Positions 7,692 through 16,339 are shown, numbered from the stretch's first letter. The stretch: 26,420 nt of DNA from JAFGJU01 sp964570935 (GCA_964570935.1 CAZMZP010000048.1:1-26420), one strand, 5' to 3'. Numbers and translations: made by a program. The notes: generated from the sequence alone by a model not told the origin.

Positions 7692-9356
7692 CTAATGTTT
7701 GAAGCACCGGCGGCCCGTGAAACAGAGCACCACGCCGTGCTCGTCCGCCGCCTGTATGCATTCCGCGTCTCTGACTGACCCGCCGGGCTCCACTATGGCC
7801 GTGATGCCCGCCGTGGCGGCGGTGTCGATTGAATCCCTGAACGGAAAGAAGGCGTCAGACGCCAGCCAAGCGCCTCCGAGGTCGTGACCCGAGCGCTTCG
7901 CCTTGTACAACGCCGTTTCGACCGCGTCCACCCGGCTTGTCTGGCCGGCGCCGATGCCGATAGTCCTGTATCCGCCCCCGGCCGGGACGCTCCCGCCGAT
8001 CACTATCGCGTTCGAGATGGTGTGCCGGGCGACTCTCCACAGGAAGAAGAGCCCTGCCGACTCCTCGGCCCCGGGCTGCCGCTTGGACACCACCTTCCAG
8101 TCCGCGACGCTCTCGGACTCCCAGTCTTCCTCTTCGGCCAGCAGCCCCACGAGTCCCGAACGCAGGAGCACCCTGGGGGCCGGACGTCTTGTGAGAAGGC
8201 CGGACTTAAGCTCCAGCAGGCGTAGGTTCTTCTTCTTCGACAAGGTCCGAACCGCCGCGGCGTCGAACGACGGCGCGGCCACGACCTCGAGGAAGAGAGA
8301 GGACATCTCGGCTGCCAGTTCCGGCGTGACCTCCCTGTTCACCGCCACGACTCCCCCGAAGGCGGACAGCGCGTCGCAGTCCCTGGCCAGGCGATACGCA
8401 GCCAACACGTCGTTCGAAACGGCCACGCCCGACGGGTTGCGGTGTTTTATCACGACGCAGGCCGGCTCGTCGAAATCCCTGCAGGCAGACACGGCGGCAT
8501 CCAGGTCGAGGAGGTTGTTGAACGAGAGCTCTTTCCCCTGGAGCCGATTGCCCAGGGCCGGTCCCTCCCTCTCCTCATCCGACGTCGTGTAGAAACACGC
8601 CTTCTGGTGCGGGTTCTCGCCGTAACGCAGACTGAGGGTCCGTCTGAACTTGAGCTCCAGGGTCTCTGGGAATCGCGGCGGCCCTTCGGCCTCTCCGGCC
8701 CCGACACTCCCGCCAGAATCGGCCGCTCCCGCAAGGTAAGTCGCGACCAGTCGATCGTAGGCAGACGTTATCTCGAACACCCGCGAGGCCAGGCGCGCCG
8801 TCAACTCACGCGTCACGCTCACGGCGCTCTCGCCCGCGCGCGCGAGTCCGTCGCCCGCCGGCTCGCGCCCGGCCACGTCGGCCATCACCGCCTCGTACAG
8901 CGCCGGCTCGGGTACCGGCACCACCCAGGCGAAGTTCTTGGCCGCCGCCCTGATGGCCGCCGGTCCCCCTATGTCTATGAACGAAACGGCCTCTCCAGGC
9001 GGGTCATTCTTCTTCACGTTCTGGAACGGATAGAAGTTCACCACGACCATGTCTATCGACGGCATGCCCGCGTTCTCCATGTGTGCTCGCTCGTCCGCGT
9101 CCGCCCGGTTGAACAGTATCGCGGCGTGAAGCCGCGGACTGAGGCTCTTCACCTTGCCCGACAGCATCTCGACCACTCCCGTCAGCTCCTGCGCCGACCG
9201 CACAGCGACCCCGTTCTCCTTCAGGAAGGACGCCGTCCCGCCGGTGGAATACACCTCCACCCCCCTTTCCACCAGAAAAGCGGCGAAGGCGGCCAGGCCC
9301 GTCCTGTCAGACACACTGACGAACGCACGCTTGACCGTAACGCGATCAACAGTCAT
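7692..9356 (-). CDS. purH: Bifunctional AICAR transformylase / IMP cyclohydrolase
   Basis: PurH performs the last two steps of de novo IMP synthesis in the cytoplasm. The 554-residue product has the usual two domains. The N-terminal MGS-like cyclohydrolase domain (about 1-200) carries VSDRTGLAAFA, STGGTASFL, the Lys of GKVKSLSP, NFYPF and the IDIGGPAAIRAAAKN block. The C-terminal transformylase domain carries LRYGENPHQKA, KELSFNNLLDLDAA, the catalytic Lys-His of VIKHRNPSGVA, DALSAFGG, SDAFFPFRDSID and the tail FTGRRCFKH. One oddity is that the usual TLHP near residue 72 reads SLSP, with the His replaced by Ser. Its ATG has GGAGG 7 nt upstream and sits 24 bp after the purC stop, consistent with one operon. 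Confidence 0.97.
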   Translation of the reverse strand: MTVDRVTVKRAFVSVSDRTGLAAFAAFLVERGVEVYSTGGTASFLKENGVAVRSAQELTGVVEMLSGKVKSLSPRLHAAILFNRADADERAHMENAGMPSIDMVVVNFYPFQNVKKNDPPGEAVSFIDIGGPAAIRAAAKNFAWVVPVPEPALYEAVMADVAGREPAGDGLARAGESAVSVTRELTARLASRVFEITSAYDRLVATYLAGAADSGGSVGAGEAEGPPRFPETLELKFRRTLSLRYGENPHQKACFYTTSDEEREGPALGNRLQGKELSFNNLLDLDAAVSACRDFDEPACVVIKHRNPSGVAVSNDVLAAYRLARDCDALSAFGGVVAVNREVTPELAAEMSSLFLEVVAAPSFDAAAVRTLSKKKNLRLLELKSGLLTRRPAPRVLLRSGLVGLLAEEEDWESESVADWKVVSKRQPGAEESAGLFFLWRVARHTISNAIVIGGSVPAGGGYRTIGIGAGQTSRVDAVETALYKAKRSGHDLGGAWLASDAFFPFRDSIDTAATAGITAIVEPGGSVRDAECIQAADEHGVVLCFTGRRCFKH

Positions 9357-9380
9357 GCGAAGTCCTCCAACGCTCCCTCG

Positions 9381-10274
9381 TCATGCCTCCGTCGAGCCGC
9401 AGATTCTGTCCATGGCTTCCAGGTAGCGCTCACGAGTCCTTGTGATCACGTCCGCCGGCAGCGGCGGCGCCGGAGGGTTCCTGTCCCATCCGATAGAGTC
9501 CAGATAGTCGCGCACAAACTGCTTGTCGAACGACTCCTGCGGACGGCCGGGCGCATAGCCCTCCTTCGGCCAGAAGCGCGAAGAGTCGGGTGAGAAAAGC
9601 TCGTCTATCAGCATTATGTCTCCGCTCAGCATCCCAAACTCGAACTTCGAGTCCGCGAGCACGAGCCCGCGGCCATCGCAGTACCGCGAGCCGAACGAAA
9701 ACAGTTCCAGGCTCACGCGCTTGAGCTTCTCCGCCAGCTCGCCACCCAGTTCCGCCTTCATGACGTCGAAGCTGACGTTCTCGTCGTGACCCGACGACGC
9801 CTTCCGCGCGGGAGTGAACACCGGCTGCGGGAGCCTGTCCGACTCGCGCAGCCCGGCTGCCAGCGGCTGGCCGCACACCGTGCCGCTCCTCTTGTACTCT
9901 GCCCAGGCCGAACCCGCGAGATACCCCCTGACCACGCATTCGAAGTCCACGCGCTCCGCCCTCAGGACCAGCATGGCCCTGCCCCGAAGCACGCCCGCGT
10001 AGTAGCTGAACGGTTCCGGGAACTTCTCTGCGTCGCAGGTGATGTAGTGCGTGCGCACGACGTGCCTCACCCTCTCGAACCAGAAGGCCGACAGTCGCGT
10101 GAGAACGGCGCCCTTGTCCGGTATGCCGCTTGGAAGCACGCAGTCGAAGGCGGAGAGCCTGTCAGTCGCCACTATGACGAGACGGCCGTCCGGAGCCTCG
10201 TAGACGTCCCGGACCTTGCCCCGCCGAAACGGCTTGAGTTGTCCGAGAGAAATATCAGTGAGACTCACTCTCAT
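9381..10274 (-). CDS. purC: SAICAR synthetase (phosphoribosylaminoimidazole-succinocarboxamide synthase)
   Basis: PurC condenses CAIR with aspartate using ATP, giving SAICAR, the eighth step of purine synthesis in the cytoplasm. The 297-residue length fits the longer, eukaryote/Bacteroidetes-like form rather than the roughly 240-residue enterobacterial one. Diagnostic blocks are GKVRDVYE near the start (ATP-binding loop), ATDRLSAFDCVLPSGIPDKG, ECVVRGYLAGSAWAEYK, KASSGHDENVSF, LADSKFEFG and DELFSPDSSRFW near the end. The start codon lies 18 bp after the purN stop, with AGGA just upstream, and the gene is followed closely by purH. Confidence 0.97.
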   Translation of the reverse strand: MRVSLTDISLGQLKPFRRGKVRDVYEAPDGRLVIVATDRLSAFDCVLPSGIPDKGAVLTRLSAFWFERVRHVVRTHYITCDAEKFPEPFSYYAGVLRGRAMLVLRAERVDFECVVRGYLAGSAWAEYKRSGTVCGQPLAAGLRESDRLPQPVFTPARKASSGHDENVSFDVMKAELGGELAEKLKRVSLELFSFGSRYCDGRGLVLADSKFEFGMLSGDIMLIDELFSPDSSRFWPKEGYAPGRPQESFDKQFVRDYLDSIGWDRNPPAPPLPADVITRTRERYLEAMDRICGSTEA

Positions 10275-10292
10275 GCGTCCTGCCCTTCCGGT

Positions 10293-10928
10293 TCAGCACT
10301 CGCCCGCCGGCGCGTCCAGAATCCTGACCTTTCTGCCCTCCACCTGAAGCCGTCCCTCCGCAAACAGCCGCACCGCCTCGCAGTAGATTCTGTGCTCCTC
10401 CTTGAGTATGCGGCAGGCGAGCGTTTCCTCGGTGTCGTCCTGCTGGACCGGGACCACGGCCTGCAGGACTATCGGACCGCCGTCGACGCTGTCGTCCACG
10501 AAGTGCACCGTGCAGCCGGCGAACCTCACGCCCCTGTCAAGAGCCTGTTTCTGTGCGTGAAGGCCGGGGAAGGACGGAAGAAGCGCCGGATGGACGTTCA
10601 GTATCCGCCCGGCGAAGGCGGACAAGAAGTCGGAGTGGAGCACGCGCATGAAGCCGGCCAGCAGGACCAGGTCGACGCCGTGCTGCGTGAGACAGCGCGC
10701 GTATTCCAGTTCCCTTTGCGGTTCCAGCTTGGTCTTGAATTTGCCGGGGTCGAGGTACACGGCCGGAACGCCCGCGCTGCGGGCGCGTTCGAGGGCGAAC
10801 GCGGACTCGACGTCGCTCACCACCACTCTCACAACCGCCGGAATCCGGCCTTCCACGCACGCGTCGATTATCGCTTGGAGGTTCGTCCCCCTTCCGGAAG
10901 CAAGCACGCCCAACCCGAGTTTCTTCAC
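10293..10928 (-). CDS. purN: Phosphoribosylglycinamide formyltransferase (10-formyl-THF dependent)
   Basis: PurN transfers the formyl group from 10-formyltetrahydrofolate to GAR, the third step of purine synthesis. The protein begins MKKLGLGVLASGRGTNLQA (nucleotide-binding SGxGTNLQA loop). It carries the catalytic triad: Asn and His in ILNVHPALLPSFPG, and Asp of the VDGGPI segment after GCTVHFVD. At 211 residues it has normal family length. I choose the GTG at 10928 because GGAG stands 6 nt upstream and the N-terminus then matches the family. The GTG at 10940 (four extra residues) has no good ribosome site. It is the first gene of the purN-purC-purH-guaA block and sits about 50 nt behind a strong promoter candidate. 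Confidence 0.95.
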   Translation of the reverse strand: MKKLGLGVLASGRGTNLQAIIDACVEGRIPAVVRVVVSDVESAFALERARSAGVPAVYLDPGKFKTKLEPQRELEYARCLTQHGVDLVLLAGFMRVLHSDFLSAFAGRILNVHPALLPSFPGLHAQKQALDRGVRFAGCTVHFVDDSVDGGPIVLQAVVPVQQDDTEETLACRILKEEHRIYCEAVRLFAEGRLQVEGRKVRILDAPAGEC

Positions 10929-10979
10929 GGCGGTCTCCACGTCGGGACGTCTGCAGCGTCATCTCGCAAGCACGCGGCA

Positions 10980-11008
10980 CTTATAGCACGCCGACGCTTC
11001 AGTCGCAA
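10980..11008 (-). promoter_or_regulatory. Sigma70-type promoter for the purine operon
   Basis: On the minus strand TTGCGA (11003-11008) is followed, after exactly 17 bp, by TATAAG (10980-10985). TGC directly precedes the -10, making it an extended -10. It lies 51 bp upstream of the purN start in the divergent region facing phzF. I see no clear purine riboswitch in the short leader. Confidence 0.6.
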
Positions 11009-11094
11009 CATTATTCAGCGCCGTTCCCGACCGTCCGCAAGCGGGATTGGAGAACGGCCGGCCGAGCATCGCGGTACCAGTCTCAGGCACGAGA

Positions 11095-11103
11095 TGATAT
11101 ACT
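11095..11103 (+). promoter_or_regulatory. Extended -10 promoter candidate for phzF
   Basis: TGATATACT (extended -10, TGn plus TATACT) lies 72 bp upstream of the phzF start. The -35 region at the right distance (TACCAG) is a poor match, so this would depend on the extended -10 or an activator. The rest of the 247-bp divergent region (10929-11175) shows nothing else I can name. Confidence 0.35.
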
Positions 11104-11175
11104 GCTGTTCAGGACGAGCGTCTGCCGCGGGCGACGTTGGTTCTCGCACCGCGGAACGCTTGACGGAGCACCCAG

Positions 11176-11970
11176 ATGAGGCTTCCCCTCTACCAGGTCG
11201 ACGCGTTCACCTCAGAGCTTTTTTCCGGCAACCCCGCGGCCGTGTGCCCGCTGGGAAAGTGGCTGGACGACAAGACGCTTCAGGGCATCGCCACGGAGAA
11301 CAACCTCTCCGAGACTGCCTTTCTTGTGCCGTGCGGCGCCGGCTTCGAGCTGAGATGGTTCACTCCTCTCATGGAAGTCTCGCTCTGCGGCCACGCGACG
11401 CTCGCGAGCGCTTATGTCCTCTTCAACGTTCTTGGCTGGCCTCACGACACCATCTCGTTCCTCACTAGGAAAAGCGGCATCTTGACGGTGACGCGGCGCG
11501 GCGAACTTCTGGAGATGGACTTCCCCGCGAGGCCGGCAGTTCCTGTCGGACAACCTCCGGGACTCGCGGCTGCCCTGGGCGCTGCTCCTGAGCGAGTCCT
11601 GGGCTCCGCGGAAGACCTGCTCGTCATTCTGGCGAACGAGGGGGCTGTCAGAGGGCTCACGCCCGACTTCACGGCCCTCGCCAGAATCGAAAGCCGCGGG
11701 ATCATCGTCTCGGCGCCGGGCGGCCCGGGCGACTTCGTGTCTAGGTTCTTCGCGCCGGCAGTGGGCATACTAGAAGACCCCGTGACCGGCTCCGCCCACT
11801 GCGTCCTCGTGCCGTACTGGGCGGGGGTCCTCGGAAAGCGGGAGCTGCACGCCTTCCAGGTGTCGCAGCGAGGGGGCGAGCTGTTCTGCCGCGACCGCGG
11901 CGACAGAGTTACTATCGCCGGCAGGGCCGTCCTCTACCTCGAGGGTAAGGTCACTATCCCGGACGTTTGA
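11176..11970 (+). CDS. PhzF-family isomerase/epimerase-like protein
   Basis: The 264-residue product shows the PhzF fold signatures: YQVDAFTSELFSGNPAAVC at the start, NNLSETAFL with the conserved catalytic Glu at about residue 46, RWFTPLMEVSLCGHATLA around 75, and FAPAVGILEDPVTGSAHC near 205. Family members are cytoplasmic isomerases; the founding member acts on trans-2,3-dihydro-3-hydroxyanthranilate in phenazine synthesis, but most bacterial homologues stand alone and have unknown substrates. There are no phenazine genes here, so phenazine production is not supported. GGAG lies 8 nt before the ATG. It is divergent from the purine operon and 69 bp upstream of the outer-membrane protein gene. 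Confidence 0.9.
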   Translation: MRLPLYQVDAFTSELFSGNPAAVCPLGKWLDDKTLQGIATENNLSETAFLVPCGAGFELRWFTPLMEVSLCGHATLASAYVLFNVLGWPHDTISFLTRKSGILTVTRRGELLEMDFPARPAVPVGQPPGLAAALGAAPERVLGSAEDLLVILANEGAVRGLTPDFTALARIESRGIIVSAPGGPGDFVSRFFAPAVGILEDPVTGSAHCVLVPYWAGVLGKRELHAFQVSQRGGELFCRDRGDRVTIAGRAVLYLEGKVTIPDV

Positions 11971-12039
11971 CACAGTTCGAGCGGAGTGGATGGGCGGCTA
12001 CTCTGGCAGGCAGGAAGTTCCGAGAACAAGGAGGGCTGT

Positions 12040-12759
12040 ATGGCGGCGGTTCGTGCAATGCTCACAGTCGCGCTCGCGGTGTTTGTGTTGTCGTTCGTGA
12101 CTGCTCTCTCCTATGCGGCGGAGACCGCCGACTATGACTCGGCCCTCCGAAAGGGCTCGCAGTCGCTTCAATTCGGGGTCGGATACGACTTCAAGCTGAG
12201 CCCGTTCCAGGGGGCAACGGTTTCGTACGAGCGCTTCGTGCGCGACCGCCTCGCGCTGCGCGTGGGGGCCGAAATCTCGATGGATTATTCCGAGGGTCCG
12301 TACGTGGATGAGTACGACGATGTGATAACCGGGAGCAGCGACGTCGACGTGGCAGAGTGGCGGCACGCCTACTCCATCTCCTGTCACCTGGTTTCCTATC
12401 GCGCCGGGCGGGTCGCCCTCTTCTACGGCGGCGGACCCAAGGCGACGTACTCGGGCTATCTTGACGAGTACTACGACTTTTACCCCTCCGGCGGAGACAT
12501 CTACAGTTGTAGGACGAGATACTGGAATTACTCCTGGGGGGCCGGGCTTGAGGGTGTGGCCGGGGTGCAGTGGGTTCTCAGCGATAGATTCAGACTTCTG
12601 GCACAATACGCCACCGCCGTGATGTATGGCCACAGTTTCAGGGAGGAACTTCAAGTCAGTGAGGGAGAAACCCGTCGCTTCGCCCGAGAGACTCACGACC
12701 GCTACTTTGTTCAGGTGACTCCACAGGCCGTCCAGGCCGGCCTGTCCGTGTCGTTCTAG
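12040..12759 (+). CDS. Outer-membrane beta-barrel protein, unknown function
   Basis: The product has 239 residues. Residues 1-25 form a signal peptide (MAAVRAMLTVALAVFVLSF, then SYAAE). The rest alternates polar and hydrophobic residues with many Tyr, Gly and Arg (for example GVGYDFKLS, LALRVGAEISMDYS, VALFYGGGPKATYSGY, WSWGAG-like turns) and ends in SVSF with the C-terminal Phe typical of BAM-assembled barrels. The size suggests 8-10 strands. The ATG at 12040 is preceded by AGGAGG at the right distance; an upstream in-frame ATG at 11986 would place 18 non-hydrophobic residues before the signal peptide. I do not recognise a specific family. It may be co-transcribed with phzF. The 3' flank (12760-12898) shows only a 4-bp CCGG hairpin with a T-rich tail, too weak to call a terminator. 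Confidence 0.75.
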   Translation: MAAVRAMLTVALAVFVLSFVTALSYAAETADYDSALRKGSQSLQFGVGYDFKLSPFQGATVSYERFVRDRLALRVGAEISMDYSEGPYVDEYDDVITGSSDVDVAEWRHAYSISCHLVSYRAGRVALFYGGGPKATYSGYLDEYYDFYPSGGDIYSCRTRYWNYSWGAGLEGVAGVQWVLSDRFRLLAQYATAVMYGHSFREELQVSEGETRRFARETHDRYFVQVTPQAVQAGLSVSF

Positions 12760-12898
12760 GTGGAAGCCGTTCGCAGAGCGCCGCGTGCGGGAGTGTCGAC
12801 TTCATGGTGACGCCGAAACCACTGCGGCTACCGAAAACCTGCGGAAGCCCAGCGGGCGGCGAGCTCTACTGTCGCAACCCGGTTTCCGGATTTTGCTT

Positions 12899-12926
12899 TT
12901 GCCCGACCCTTGCCCCGGTCTATACT
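12899..12926 (+). promoter_or_regulatory. Sigma70-type promoter candidate for the M16 peptidase pair
   Basis: TTGCCC (12899-12904), a 16-bp spacer and TATACT (12921-12926) lie 68 bp before the first M16 start codon. The 235-bp gap after the outer-membrane protein gene supports a separate transcription unit here. Confidence 0.45.
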
Positions 12927-12994
12927 CAACCTCTATGTTCTTCGCAATGTTGCATGGCATGCTTACTCAGGTTCACAAACCCCAAGGAGGCGGT

Positions 12995-14857
12995 ATGAAG
13001 CTGAAGATGCTCGCTCTCTCCCTCGTCCTGCTGGTCCTCGTCCCCTGTCTTTCCTTCTCCGAGACTCTCGAGGAGAAGGTCCGCGAGTTCGACCTCGAGA
13101 ATGGCATGAAGTTCCTGGTGGTCGAGCGGCACGAGGCGCCGGTGGCCTTCTGCGCGGTGGCCTTCAACGTCGGGGCCGCCAACGAGCGCACGAACATCAC
13201 GGGGATCTCCCACTTTCTCGAGCACATGATGTTCAAGGGTACGGAGATGATGGGGACCAAGGACTACAAGAAAGAGATCCAGTACATCCAGAAGACCGAC
13301 GAGCTGGGAGAGAAGACCATCGCCTTGAGAAAAGAAATGGGCGAGTGGCGCTTCAAGCGCTTCCATGACTTCTCTGTCCAAGTCATCGAGTCCTTCCCGA
13401 AGGAAGAGAAGGAGCGTATCGGCGCGAACAAGTACGAGCAGAACAAGCTTCTGGCCGGCAATGTCCGCTCCATGCAGAAGCTGCCGGACTCTCTGGCCAC
13501 GGTCCCCTACCTGGTGGAGGACCACGGCGTCAACTACCTGGACAAGTACCTGGAGTACGAGCTCGCCTGGGGCGAGATAGCGAAGCTCCTGGACGAGCAG
13601 CGCGAATACATGATCAAGGAGGAGCTGTGGGGCCTTTACATGAACAACGGCTCCCGCTTCCTGAACGCCTTCACTTCCAACGACGCCACCGTGTACCTGT
13701 GCTACCTGCCGTCCAACCGGGTGGAGCTGTTCATGGTGCTGGAATCGGACCGCATGGAGAAACCCATCTTCCGCGAGTTCTGGTCGGAGCGCGACGTCCT
13801 CATGGAGGAACGCCGCCTGGGCGAGAACGACCCGGACCAGGTACTGGATGAAGCCTTCAACGCCGTCGCTTTTACCGCCAGCCCGTACAAGTGGCCCGTG
13901 GTGGGCTGGATGAGCGACCTCCAGACGATAGACAGGAAAGAGCTTCAGGACTATCACCGCACTTTCTACGCACCCAACAACGCGGTATGCATGATAGTCG
14001 GCGACGTGAAGACGGAGGACGTGCAGAAGCTGGCCAAGAAGTACTTCGAGACCATACCGTCCCAGCCGGCTCCGCCGGCCATAGAGACGCGCGAGCCGGA
14101 GCAGGAGGGCGAGCGCCGGGTGGTGGTCGAGCACACCGCCAATCCGAAGCTCATGATGGGGTTCCACAAACCCAACTATCCGGACCCGGACGCGGTCACT
14201 GTCTCGGTCATGGAGAGCATTCTGGCCGGCGGCCGCACGTCGCGCTTCTACAAGACCATATATGAGGAAAAACAGCTCACCGCGTCCGCGCCGCAGATGT
14301 ACACCGGGCCGGGGGACCGTTACGACAACCTGACGGTCATCGTGGCCGAACCCAGACACCCTCACACGCTGGAAGAGGTGGAAAAGGCCATCCTGGAGGA
14401 GCTGGACAAGCTGAAGTCGGACCCGGTCACGGAACGCGAGCTCCAGCGCGTCAAGAATCAGATTGACGCGAACATGATCCGATCGCTGGGCTCGAACGTC
14501 GGTATCGCGTTCCAGGTCGGCTTCAGCCAGATCTTTTACGGCGACTACCGCCTCATGTTCAGGAACATAGAACGCACAAAACAGGTCACGGCCGAGGACA
14601 TTCAGCGCGTCGCGGACAAGTACATGACTGCGAAGAACCGCACCGTGGCCTACCGGGTGCAGATAGAAGAAGAGAAGAAGCCCGGCGGTGAGGAGCAGAT
14701 CGACATGCAGGCGCTCATGCAGTTCGTGCAGACGCTCCCGCAGGAAGAGAAGATGGCGATATTCCAGAAGTTCCAGAGCCTGAGAACGGACGCCGAACGC
14801 GAGGCCTTGGGCAAGGAGCTGTACGAGCGCATGAAGGCGTCACAGGGGAAGAAGTAG
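12995..14857 (+). CDS. Exported M16 (insulinase/pitrilysin-type) zinc peptidase with large insertion
   Basis: The product has 620 residues with a signal peptide (1-22, MKLKMLALSLVLLVLV). The inverted zinc motif HFLEH is at 73-77, with two His ligands and catalytic Glu76. The third ligand should be Glu271 in ERDVLMEERR. In typical members that Glu follows about 75 residues later; here the distance is about 195, because residues about 90-210 form an extra charged, helical insert (KKEIQYIQKTDEL to EYMIKEELW). The chain then returns to the canonical RFLNAFTSNDATVY block. The second M16 half follows, with AGGRTSRFYKTIYEEKQLTA at 411-430. A further charged C-terminal tail of about 60 residues ends the protein. 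Substrate is unknown; the family cleaves short or unfolded peptides. The ATG has AAGGAGG just upstream and follows the promoter by about 70 bp. An in-frame start further upstream would lose the signal peptide. It is paired with the next gene, 45 bp away. Confidence 0.92.
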   Translation: MKLKMLALSLVLLVLVPCLSFSETLEEKVREFDLENGMKFLVVERHEAPVAFCAVAFNVGAANERTNITGISHFLEHMMFKGTEMMGTKDYKKEIQYIQKTDELGEKTIALRKEMGEWRFKRFHDFSVQVIESFPKEEKERIGANKYEQNKLLAGNVRSMQKLPDSLATVPYLVEDHGVNYLDKYLEYELAWGEIAKLLDEQREYMIKEELWGLYMNNGSRFLNAFTSNDATVYLCYLPSNRVELFMVLESDRMEKPIFREFWSERDVLMEERRLGENDPDQVLDEAFNAVAFTASPYKWPVVGWMSDLQTIDRKELQDYHRTFYAPNNAVCMIVGDVKTEDVQKLAKKYFETIPSQPAPPAIETREPEQEGERRVVVEHTANPKLMMGFHKPNYPDPDAVTVSVMESILAGGRTSRFYKTIYEEKQLTASAPQMYTGPGDRYDNLTVIVAEPRHPHTLEEVEKAILEELDKLKSDPVTERELQRVKNQIDANMIRSLGSNVGIAFQVGFSQIFYGDYRLMFRNIERTKQVTAEDIQRVADKYMTAKNRTVAYRVQIEEEKKPGGEEQIDMQALMQFVQTLPQEEKMAIFQKFQSLRTDAEREALGKELYERMKASQGKK

Positions 14858-14902
14858 ACGGCGGCCCTTGGAGCGGATACAGGCACTTAAAGGAGAGGTA
14901 CA

Positions 14903-16339
14903 ATGCGCAGCAGAACAATCACGGTGCTACTTTCGGTCGCGCTTTGCGTCGGCCTGGTCTGGCTCGCTCAGGCGGCGCCCGCCCAGGCGGCCAAGCGGCC
15001 CCACCCCACGAAGCTTTCCTACCCGGAGATGAAGCTCACCACGCCGCAGGCGGAGGAGATATCGCTCTCCAACGGACTGACCGGTTTTCTCATCGAGGAC
15101 CACGAGATACCGGTCGTTGACGTGGTGATACTGGTGAAGACGTACTTCCCCCTGAAGGAAAAGTACGGGCTGAACGGCATGGCTCAGTGGGTCATCCGGA
15201 ACGGCGGGACGGCCACTTGGCCCGGGGAGAAGCTCAGCGACGAGCTCGAGTTCCTGGCAGCCAGCGTGGAGGTTTACGGCGGCGACCTCAGCACGACGCT
15301 CGCCTTCAACTGCATGAAGAAGGACCTTCCGCGCGTCCTTGAGATCTTCGCCGACCTCGTCATGAACCCTGCGTTCCCGGACGAGAAGGTCGAGATGAGG
15401 CGGAACACCATGCTGGAGGAAATCCGGCGCCGGAACGACGAGCCCAACGCAGTGTCACGCCGTGAGTACAGCCAGCTCATCTACGGAGGTCACCCCTACG
15501 CGTGGGAGACCACTCCCGAGAGCGTGAAGGGCCTGACGCGCGACGACCTGGTGGCCTTCTACAACGCATACTTTCACCCGAACAACGCCATCATTGGAAT
15601 AAGCGGCGACGTGACCAGGGACGAGGTCGTGGCGGCCATGGAAAAGGCCCTGGCCGGCTGGCGGCCCGCCGAGGTGACTGTGCCCAGAGTGCCCGACATG
15701 GAAGGCTCCCCTGCCCCGACGTGCAACTACGTCTACATGGACATCAACCAGGCGTACATCTCGATGGGTCACGAGGGCATCAACCTCAACGACCCCGACC
15801 GCTGCGCGGTCAACATCATGAACTTCATCCTGGGCGGCGGCAGCTTCACGTCCTGGATCACGGAAGAGGTCAGGAGCGACGAGGGGCTGGCCTACAGCGC
15901 CAATTCCAGGTACACGGCCGACCCGTGGGCGAAGGGCCTTTTCACGGCCTCCGCCCAGACCAAGGCCGATGCCTGTGCCCGGGCCATCACCATCATTCAG
16001 GACCAGATCAAGCGGATGTGCGGGCCCGGCCCGACCCAGAAGGAGGTCGCGAAGGCCGTCGACACGTACGTAAACAGCCAGGTGTTCGACTACGAGTCCA
16101 AAGCGCAGGTAGTGCGCCGCCTGGTCGACCTGCGCTACCAGGGCCGGCCGCTCGACTCGCCCGAGCGCGACATCGAGACGTATTCCAAACTGACCGTGGC
16201 CGACATAAAGAGCGCCGCGCAGAAGTACCTGCGTCCGGACAACCTGACTCTGCTCGTCGTGGGAAACAAGGAGCTGTTCGACCGGCCGCTGAGCGAGTTC
16301 GGGACGGTCAACGAAATCGAGCTGAAGAAGGAGCAGTGA
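14903..16339 (+). CDS. Exported M16-family protein lacking the zinc motif (probable non-catalytic partner)
   Basis: The product has 478 residues with a signal peptide (1-30, ending AAPAQAA). It shows the M16 fold: ISLSNGLTGFLIEDHEIPVVDV near 53, the EEIRRRNDEPNAVSRREYSQLIYGGHPYAW block, and AYFHPNNAIIGISGDVTRDEV. The second-half signature is LGGGSFTSWITEEVRSDEGL, then AYS, near 310. Where the zinc site should be it reads GLNGMAQWVIRNGGT (89-103): the two His and the Glu are replaced by Gly92, Trp96 and Gln95, so it cannot bind zinc in the usual way. It most likely forms a heterodimer with the upstream intact M16 protein, as mitochondrial processing peptidase alpha/beta and several bacterial M16B pairs do (inference). 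AAAGGAG precedes the ATG and the intergenic gap is 45 bp, so the genes are co-transcribed. Confidence 0.9.
   Translation: MRSRTITVLLSVALCVGLVWLAQAAPAQAAKRPHPTKLSYPEMKLTTPQAEEISLSNGLTGFLIEDHEIPVVDVVILVKTYFPLKEKYGLNGMAQWVIRNGGTATWPGEKLSDELEFLAASVEVYGGDLSTTLAFNCMKKDLPRVLEIFADLVMNPAFPDEKVEMRRNTMLEEIRRRNDEPNAVSRREYSQLIYGGHPYAWETTPESVKGLTRDDLVAFYNAYFHPNNAIIGISGDVTRDEVVAAMEKALAGWRPAEVTVPRVPDMEGSPAPTCNYVYMDINQAYISMGHEGINLNDPDRCAVNIMNFILGGGSFTSWITEEVRSDEGLAYSANSRYTADPWAKGLFTASAQTKADACARAITIIQDQIKRMCGPGPTQKEVAKAVDTYVNSQVFDYESKAQVVRRLVDLRYQGRPLDSPERDIETYSKLTVADIKSAAQKYLRPDNLTLLVVGNKELFDRPLSEFGTVNEIELKKEQ

Noticed and set aside
9786..11468. 560-codon open frame on the plus strand across purC, purN and the divergent region
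   Set aside because: It overlaps two clear purine genes and the start of phzF; no domain recognised.
11176..11970. Phenazine biosynthesis
   Set aside because: Only a lone PhzF-family gene is present; most such homologues are unrelated to phenazine production.
12871..12900. CCGG-TTT-CCGG hairpin with a T-rich tail after the outer-membrane protein gene
   Set aside because: Only 4 bp of stem; too weak to call a terminator.
12926..14365. 479-codon open frame on the minus strand opposite the M16 peptidase
   Set aside because: His/Leu/Val-rich low-motif product, wholly antisense to the M16 gene with its zinc motif; no ribosome site or promoter.
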